This document shows positions 56,438 through 64,000 of a stretch of 64,000 nucleotides of DNA, one piece after another. The notes below the pieces were generated by a model that made no database searches, had not been told where the DNA came from, and worked only from the letters and a program-made list of their open reading frames with translations. Both the position numbers and the translations under genes were made by a program. The DNA is taken from contig BLZA01000058.1 in assembly GCA_013423385.1 (NCBI GenBank), positions 372,001-436,000 on the forward strand, given 5' to 3'. Position 1 is the stretch's first letter. Each line of letters starts with the position of its first letter. The stretch comes from Naganishia liquefaciens (lineage: Eukaryota; Basidiomycota; Tremellomycetes; Filobasidiales; Filobasidiaceae).

Positions 56438-59400
56438 ATGCAGACGACACCGTCTCGTAGCGAGAGAACGACAAATACAGAAGCGCCAGACTCCGTACCT
56501 CTTTCATCATCGACGAGCTCGCCCATCATTGCAGATAGCGACAACGAACCTTCCGCCAACGAAAATCAACCTTCTCCTGTCTTTAACGAGAACAACAAAA
56601 GACCGAGAGTAGCCTCTCCCGTCATAGCCACTGCCTCAATCTTACCTCAGGCTTCCAACCCACCGATTCTAGGTTCAGCTATATCGACGACTGGCTCATT
56701 AGCAACCCCCATTCCGATCTCTCCAGCCGTCATTGAAGGTGCCCAGCCAAAACGAGCAATGTCTGAAGAGCACCTCAGCAGTCGAGGAGAGTCTCCGGTA
56801 GTGAATCTGTCTAACGGTCAACCGAACGCAATAACAAGCGGGACGAAATTGTCAGAAGTGACCTATCCCACTGAGGGCACAGAGGCGGTAGATACGGAAA
56901 TGAAGTCTGTTGATTCAGCAGAGACGGGTAGGAAACAGAATAGTCGAGCTACGGCGGGCACGGAGCCGGCTCTGCCAGCAAGAAACCAGGGTCTGGCTCC
57001 GAATAACAGGCCACCGCTGAAGGAGCAAGTCGCTGCCATTCGAGGTATGTCGATTATAAACGGTCTCGACTCAGCTGACATGACCGCTTGCTCGAATTGC
57101 AGCTGCCATCAACACTGAATTGAAACTCAATCAGAAATGGTACATCGTGCCATCCTCGTGGTGGCTGCTTCTGCTTCATCTCGCCCAACCAGAGGAATAT
57201 CCGCGTCTACCAAAAGCTTATCGCTCGTTCAACAAGGACACAGATCCCGTTCCGGGGCCTACACTCATCCCGCTCATTGATGTCTCGTGCTATGCAGCGG
57301 AAGGAGCTCTCGCTGCGACATCTGCCGCTCCGGGACACGAGGGCTTCTGGAGGATAAAAAACGGACTGCGCGAATGGCTTGAGAATGATCCGCTGACCGG
57401 GCCATCGAACAGCAATGGCAAGGGCGATGACGTTGAGGATATTGGAAATGGTGGTGACATGATTTACGTTGAGGAGGCTGGATGGAAGAAAATTACGGAA
57501 TGGTATGGCGACGCGAAACCCGTATCGGGCGTCAAACGGGAGACCCGATTGTTGCCCGAAGAACTCACTTTCCAAATCGAGCTCAACCCGCCGAACGTGG
57601 TCGTCCATCGCGTCCGGCCTTCTGCATCTACCGAACCGGCAGCGGCAACGACTGGGCAAAAGCTCCTGCCCTTCCGTGCCGCATTCTCCATGAACTCAAA
57701 CCTTGTGAAATTGCACGCCGACATCCGCAAAATGTTCTTACCGGACGACAATCGTTTCGGAATCGCTCCAGGCAACAAACCCCCAAGTCGGCTTTGGAAA
57801 CTCGAGGTCAGTCCTCGAAAGCTCGCCAATGCCCAAAGTCAGACCACGACAACTAGCGGGCAGCCCACCTCGACTGAGGCGGCCTCTACGGGGCGACTGT
57901 TACCTTCGCATCTGGTGTCGGTCCTCGGGGGCGACCTGACACATCGGTTCATGTGGGAAGGAAGCGACGACTCCAAATCCAATAACAGCTTGGCAGATGA
58001 AGGTGTACTCAACGGTGATGTCTTTGCTGTCGAGATAGCAGAGATCGTCGACGATAAACCAGTTTGGAGCGTTATTGCAAACGAGGACGGAAAGGCCGTC
58101 GAAAAGCTGGAACCCTCGCCAGCGCCATTGTTCAGTTCGCAACCGCGATACACTGGCCCAGCGTCAGGTGCCTCGACTGACTCTATCGTCACCCGGTCAA
58201 AGGCAGTCCCGGAAGCGAAGAAACGCAACGGTGTACGGGGATTGCGAGGTTTACAGAATCTGGGTAACACGTGTTTCATGAATAGCGGGCTACAATGCCT
58301 ATCAAACACACCTGAGCTTAGCCTGTACTTTACCTCTGGGGCCTACAAGAAGGAGATCAACAGGAGCAATCCCCTTGGCATGAAGGGCCAAGTGGCGGAT
58401 AAATTTGGTGCTCTGATCGAAAACATCTGGGATCAGAGTGGAGCGTCCGAGGGATCGAGCAGTCGTTCATTTTACGGATACGGCAATTCAATCGTTCCTC
58501 GAGAGTTCAAGTCAATGATCGGCAGGTTCAACCACTCCTTTGCCGGATATGGCCAGCAAGATACCCAGGAACTCATCGCCTTCTTACTGGACGGTCTGCA
58601 TGAAGATCTCAACAGGATCTATAAAAAGCCTTATATCGAGAAGCCGGACTGGAAGGACGGCGGAAACGAGGCAGATCTTGCTCTTTTTGCAAAGGAATGC
58701 TGGGACGGGTACAAGAAGCGAAACGATAGCGCTATAGTCGACCTGTTCCAGGGTCAGCTCAAGAGCACACTGGTCTGCCCAGAGTGCAACAAGGTATGTC
58801 TCTCGTCTTGCTGCGGAGTCTCGCAGACTTACGAACAACTATATACAGAAATCAATTACACTTGATCCAGTATGTCGACCGCGATAGTATACTAGCAAGT
58901 CTTGCTGACAATTGCAATCCAGTTCATGTACCTAACAGTTCCCATTCCGCAAAAGAAGACTTTCAGCAGAGAAGTCTATGTTGTACCGTTAGATCCAAAT
59001 GCTCAACGGATTTCCGTAAGTCCAAGTGGTATTAACCAGAGTTTGTCATTGACATAAGCTGTCACCAGGTGCAAGTCCAGTACACGTCAGCTACAACATT
59101 TATGCAGTTGAAGGAGAGAGTCGGAGAGATTCTTGACATTCCGGCTACACACGTATGACTTCAGAGTCCAGTTTGTCAAGGCTTCACTGACAATGGTATC
59201 ATAGCTGCTCGCGGTTGACGAATTCAAGGCCAACATTTATCAATTCTGGGTGGACGATCATCGAGTTACCGAGGCGCGAAAAGATGACATTATAGTCATG
59301 CATGAATTGCCAATAGATGTGACGCAAGCCTCGCGCGGAGTCACTGCAAACATGGGCAAATCGGTCGTTGTTCCCGTCTACTCTGTCAGAAAATCGTCAG

Positions 59401-61448
59401 AGGCATACAATCGGGATCAAACCATGGGATTCGGCTCGCCATTCTTCATCGCTATAAGCAAGAACCAAGCCTCGAATATGGACACAATTTGGGATGCCGT
59501 AATGACGAAATACGCCAACTCCGTTGATCACGAAGCCGAGGATGATCTATGGGTGTCTTCTTACGTGGGAGCACAATCGTCAACAGACGAGCTGCTGGCC
59601 GAAGGCGTTACCGAACATGTGACGGGTCTGCATATAGCAGAGAGTGACTCGGCGACGGCGACCTACTCCGCGGACCAGACGTCTTCGGATGGCCAGACCG
59701 GAACTGCGGACAAGCGGAAACTGCGTCGAGATCTGTTCCAGTTGTCGTTTGCCGCGGCTGGCGGAGGAGATACCGATCAGAAGAGCGTCTTTTTCAAAGG
59801 CACTCCCAGAAAATTGCTTACACCAGAAGAGAAGCGTACTCAAAGACGCAGCATGCTCAGTCAAGTCACGTCTGCAATCCAGAAGAATTTTTCGCGACCT
59901 GGATCGGACGACGAAGAGGAAGCAGCATCGCAAGACGCCCTTCTCAAGCCCGGAGACGCAATCTTCTGTACATGGGAGGACAAGGCGGCGAGACACTTCT
60001 TCAACGCTGGCTACAGAGGTCGATATTTAACGCAAGACTCTTACGTCTCGGTCGTGGACCCTGCTATCAAAACAGAAGAAAAGAAGTATCTGGAGCGCAA
60101 GAAGCGCGGCATGACATTAGATGACTGTCTCGATGACTTTTCGAGGATTGAGACTTTGGGCGAGAACGACCTGTGGTACTGCTCCAATGTCAGTCGATAA
60201 ACGCTTTTTAGGAACTCCGAGCTGACATGCGGCATGACAGTGCAAGAAACATCAGCCCGCCTCAAAGCGAATGGAAATATATCAACTGCCCGATATCCTT
60301 GTGATCTGCATGAAGCGATTCGGATCCAGCGGATATTACAGAAAGGTACGTCGAATCAGCAGCAGCTATTTTCACGCCGTCTGATATCATTCAAGATCGA
60401 CGAATTTGTCGACTTCCCGATAGAGGGTCTAGATATGGAGGAACGCTGCGACGAAAGGAGGGTGGCCAAGACATTGGTCGCTCAAGGCAAAGACCTGAAA
60501 GAGTATGGCATTGATGGCAACCTGGAACCATTGGTCTATGACCTCTGTGAGTCCATACAAGACACGCGTTCCACGTTGGCTGACATTTGCTTCAGATGCC
60601 GTCGACAACCATTACGGCGGCATGGGTGGCGGGCATTACACGGCAACATGCAAGAATATGCAGGACAACAAGTGGTACAAGTTTGACGATAGTCACGTCA
60701 GCCCTGCTGCAGGAGAATCAGATATCAAGGTCAGTCTCGCGTGCGATACGCTGTAGAATCATACTCAATTCGCCGCTCCTCTCCAGAGTTCGGCAGCGTA
60801 TCTCTTGTTCTATCGAAGGCGAACTTCTAGACCGATCGGTGGTGTCACCAAGCAAAAGATTGACGTGAGTGTGTCGTTCTTGATGCAGCCTGCCTATGAC
60901 GAGCGATCGAGTGCTGACGATGGCCCCAGGCGGAAATCTCGAACAGGTCACAAGTAGCTGAACCGATATCAGGCAGCCCGAAGCAACGTACGATGGAAGT
61001 CTCGGACACATCATCCAGCTCGAGTTCGGACAACGAGATGGCTGAATTCACCACCGCCAACACGAATCTTGGTCGGATAGACGATGAAGAGGACGAGCTG
61101 GACGATGACGACAGGACCCTGGATTCATTAGCACAAGAGATCGAACGGGACATGGAGAGTGATGGAATGCCGCCAGCATACTCGCCTCAACTTAGACCGG
61201 ACACGCCTGACTCTGGCTTTGCAGATGTTTCGGTTTCGAGCTTTCCAGAGAGCACGCGGGCTGGTCCCCTCGAGCCGACGAGGAATGTGACTGACAACGC
61301 GGGAAGCAGTTGGACGCACGTTGAATGGGGCACGCTCGGCAAGTCTGCTGCGCCGGCCAGTTCATCGCGTACTAGCAGCACGGCGGATAATTATGTCAAG
61401 GTGGACGCCGAGGACGACATGGTTGTTGTGGAGAAGGAGGAGCAGTAG
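56438..61448 (+). CDS. Ubiquitin-specific protease with DUSP domain (Ubp12/USP4-15 type)
   Basis: Cysteine protease removing ubiquitin from substrates. Eleven exons: 56438-57044, 57103-58793, 58849-58869 (21 nt), 58923-59015, 59069-59152, 59205-60188, 60241-60345, 60396-60546, 60596-60729, 60787-60864 and 60930-61448. They give 1488 residues. After 200 disordered residues comes a DUSP domain ([15 protein letters not shown]..) and a ubiquitin-like region. The catalytic Cys box is [18 protein letters not shown], followed by [23 protein letters not shown] and a zinc-ribbon half CPECNK. A long insert splits the domain, then [13 protein letters not shown] and the His box [16 protein letters not shown] with KWYKFDD. 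The acidic C-terminus is disordered. Both catalytic residues are present. The 21-nt exon encodes KSITLDP of the conserved finger region. Confidence 0.95.
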
Positions 61449-61997
61449 CGATCTCCTCATGTTGTCGCTCCACTGTCACGAGTTTCCTCTCGTGCAGCTT
61501 GTGGATAGCTGTGTCCAATTCTTGTAAACCACTATACATTCTCGATACGTCAAAGTTCTTGCATCGTCTCTCAACGGCAATCAGGCCGCGTGGAAATGTT
61601 ATTATGAATGGATCCTTTGCTGACTGAGCTGTATCGCATCTCGCCACTCGTGATATCATTCATGTCGTGATATCATTCATGTCGTCGGTTCAGATTTTGC
61701 GGTCTATGCCGTGCTTGGGAATGGCAGCCGGCCAAGAATACTGTAGCCCAGCAGTCGAGGTCCCGCTTTGGCGCTGCGCTCAGGGCAATCGGCTTGCTTC
61801 CGCCCTCGCGGCAGCGACCTCGGCACGTCGGCATTACGTTCTCCGAGCGCTCCGACGCCGTTCTGGATGGCCAGATGACGGTTTACAGGCTTGTGTAAAG
61901 CTCGATCTCCTTTTACGTCAGGTGGACAACTGCAATCCATTCAATACATCCAGTCACCAGCATCACCTGTAGATCTCGACATTAGATATCAGAAACA
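61449..61997. other. Intergenic with a short tandem duplication
   Basis: 549 bp between two plus-strand genes. TGATATCATTCATGTCG is duplicated in tandem without mismatch at 61651-61684 (2 x 17 bp). No gene is supported. Confidence 0.6.
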
Positions 61998-62875
61998 ATG
62001 ACCTTTGAAGCAGGACCCGGTTTGCTCCTGGTATTCATGGACCTCGGTGACAAGGTTACCGAGGCGGAATTCCATGGTGAGTGCCATATGCTTTCGCGCC
62101 TCGACATATCATCTGAACAACGTCGGGATGCGCAGAATGGTACGGAGAAGAGCATATCCCCTTGCGAACATCCACGCTCTCGACATTTCACACTGCGACC
62201 CGTTTCGAAGCTGCAGATGGAGAACAGCCACAATGGGCGGCCATGTACACCATCAGCGACAACAAGGTCTTCGAAAGGGAAGAGTACACAAAGCTCAGGG
62301 CGAACAGGAGCCCCAGAGAGGCTGATCTCGTGAACAGGCTTAATCTCTTGGACCGAAGGGTAGGTTCCCGTGTTTCGTGTAACTCCAAACGGCTAACATC
62401 GTCTATACAGATTTACAAATTGACCTCGGATCCTTCAGCGAACCCGGCCCCGAAATCCAAGCCTCCTGCTCTCGTCATCTACACAGCTCTAACTCCCTCC
62501 AATTCTGCCTCGAAATCGGAATTCGACGCTCTTCTCGATTCGGCTGAACACCGATATGCCAAGTTGCCTGGATTCATCCGCGTAAGGCGGTTTGCAGCCG
62601 CAGATATCGGCAGGACTGGTTTGAGCGTCCAGCCAGGCGAGAAGAAGGATGTCGGCTCTGTGCTCGAGGTTGCGGGTGAGTAGATGAAGCAATCCACCTC
62701 GTACTTTCTGACAGTCGTTGCAGAATTCTCGGATGAGTCGGTATTGAAGACCGAGGGATACCAGGCTCTCACCGCCTGGTACGACGAAGCGCTCGAACCC
62801 ATGGTGTCCTACACGAACCGTCGACCGTTCCGTTTCTACAAGGATTACGAGCCAACTGCGGCGTTGAAGCAGTAG
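61998..62875 (+). CDS. EthD-like ferredoxin-fold protein
   Basis: Four exons (61998-62076, 62136-62359, 62411-62675, 62724-62875) give 239 residues. Two alpha-beta halves of the dimeric ferredoxin-like fold can be seen. The first has GLLLVFMDLGDKVTEAEFHEWYGEEHIPLR, where the WY..EH.P motif is typical, then ATRFEAADGEQPQWAAMY. The second has ALVIYTALTP, PGFIRVRRFAA, FSDESV..TEGYQALTAWYDEAL and RPFRFYKDYEP. Related fungal proteins often have this double domain, sometimes fused to a hydrolase; here it stands alone. No enzyme activity is established. The stop is only 30 bp from the stop of the convergent next gene. Confidence 0.88.
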
Positions 62876-62905
62876 GCTTCAGAACTTGACTACAGTTGTA
62901 TGACA

Positions 62906-64000
62906 TCAAGCAATGGAAAGGCTTCGTATTTGCAGTGACATGACCTGCCAATACTCTGAATGCGCCCTCTGCGCTGCAATCGGATCTTCGCCTGTCTGTG
63001 CTATCTCCGTGGGGGTTTTCGCGCCTCCGGTGGCCTTCCAGCGTTCTGATAGAGCGCGCATGACCTCCCCATGAGTCGCTTTAGGCATTGCGGCCTTGGC
63101 TAGCTTCATGTTTTGCTTGAGGAAATCTGGATGGAAAGGTACCGATCAATGTCCCAGGCCAGCAGTGCAGATTGGATCACGCACCCTGAAATGGTGTGCT
63201 TCCTGCTCCCCCCGCTCGGGTTTTGAACAATGGTCGAAGTCTGCCTCGACATTTGCCACAAGCTTGTGTTTCTATATCAATCGCTGCAAGAAAGGGTATC
63301 AGGCTATGAGCAATACGGTGCTGTTGATAACTTACACCTTGAATGCCTGCGATATCTGGAAGGAACAACATTTACTGTCATTATCGCCTGCTTCGGGGCA
63401 CACGAACTACTTACACGGCATCACAGCCTTCTGTAACGCATGCCCACTCGTACTGTCGCGCGATGTCAACGGAACGGGTCGATTGATCCGCGAAATGGGC
63501 GTACCTTGTAGACGATTTCGTAAGAATGCTTTGTCTGGGAACACGGGAGCGTTGGTCAAATTGTGCCAGCAAGTCATCTTTCACCACTTACGGTGACCTC
63601 GATGTCTTTTCTAGCTTTCATAACCTTCTTGCCCCTGCAGGTAATCATCAGAATGTCTGGATGCTGTCCTGCAGCTAGCAGGACTCACCAGGATTTGAAG
63701 ACGGCACCATGCGGGTTCTTCATTTCGCCAGTTATGATCCAGGTAGCAACTACGTAAGAAGCATCCTTCGGCGTCAGACAGCTCGCCGACTTCACCTGCT
63801 ATCGCTACCCACGATGACACATTTCATGAGCTACTGTATTCTTCAGTTTAGCTTGCATCGAAAAGGGATGATCAGCGAAGGCACCGCAACAAGGGGTGGA
63901 TGACAGCTTACCTTCATCGTCTATCACCTTCTCCGACAATTCGATTCTTCCCTCGTGATCGTAACTACCGTCAGGCTGTTTTATTCTACGCAAAGACATT
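62906..64000 (-). CDS. SprT-like metalloprotease (GCNA type), N-terminus outside window
   Basis: Zinc protease of the SprT family that removes DNA-protein crosslinks (GCNA/Spartan relatives). The gene enters from the right edge. Exons seen: 63912->64000, 63813-63851, 63689-63749, 63592-63634, 63505-63534 (30 nt), 63415-63452, 63336-63355 (20 nt), 63185-63283 and 62906-63126. All phases agree. The catalytic HExxH motif is NTVAHEMCHLATW, followed by NPHGAVFKSWGKKVMK and KHSYEIVYKYEW. A zinc ribbon follows, with ACVTEGC..VYRRHSRSID and ACGKCRGRLRPLF. The C-terminal segment NMKLAKAAMPKATHGEVMRAL resembles the HMG-box-like tail of GCNA proteins. The upstream acidic region typical of GCNA would lie outside the window, so GCNA rather than Spartan is inferred from the tail. 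Confidence 0.9.

Overview
The window is nuclear DNA of an intron-rich fungus, most likely a basidiomycete yeast. The genes are typical Dikarya genes (beta-tubulin, lanosterol synthase, TRM732, RMT2, DHA1 and DHA2 exporters, a Zn2Cys6 regulator). Most are split by many introns of about 45-75 bp with GTRNGY-type donors and CAG/TAG/AAG acceptors. Several internal exons are only 8-31 nt long. The species cannot be named from the sequence; a Tremellomycetes-like or related lineage is a guess. Exon models were built by hand. Nearly all the complete ones keep an open frame across every junction. Two models have an unresolved junction: TBCD and the Cys-rich gene near 46 kb.

Layout. 0-9 kb: a C2H2 factor cut by the left edge, a multi-pass membrane protein, beta-tubulin and a PNPOx-fold protein. 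10-24 kb: a large Zn2Cys6 factor, the tRNA 2'-O-methylation subunit TRM732, a TB2/DP1 (REEP)-like membrane protein, a tiny conserved protein and the ankyrin arginine methyltransferase RMT2. 24.6-30.4 kb: a divergent pair of drug exporters, DHA1 and DHA2. 31-33.2 kb: inositol polyphosphate multikinase, then about 0.8 kb of GC-rich hairpin minisatellite and a nested inverted repeat. 33.3-40.2 kb: tubulin cofactor D, elongin C and dynamitin. 40.4-42.5 kb: a secreted-domain single-pass membrane protein. 42.5-47.5 kb: a gene-poor stretch holding one Cys-rich, probably zinc-binding protein with a duplicated module and a SATH repeat. 47.5-50.6 kb: lanosterol synthase ERG7 (17 exons). 50.7-52.9 kb: an AT-richer region without genes, with degenerate repeats in inverted orientation. 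52.9-64 kb: a DUF4385 protein, dCMP deaminase, a DUSP-containing ubiquitin protease, an EthD-like protein and a SprT/GCNA-type metalloprotease cut by the right edge.

How the genes relate. Most are independent housekeeping genes. Three act on microtubules: beta-tubulin, the TBCD chaperone that assembles tubulin dimers, and dynamitin of the dynein adaptor dynactin. The two exporters share one 0.8-kb upstream region and could be co-regulated. ERG7, the ubiquitin protease and elongin C serve sterol synthesis and ubiquitin pathways. No virus-derived element, transposon, CRISPR array, rRNA or convincing tRNA gene was seen. The least explained items are the hairpin minisatellite between IPMK and TBCD, the Cys-rich protein at 45.3-46.5 kb, the degenerate array at 51-52.5 kb, and the repeated use of micro-exons.
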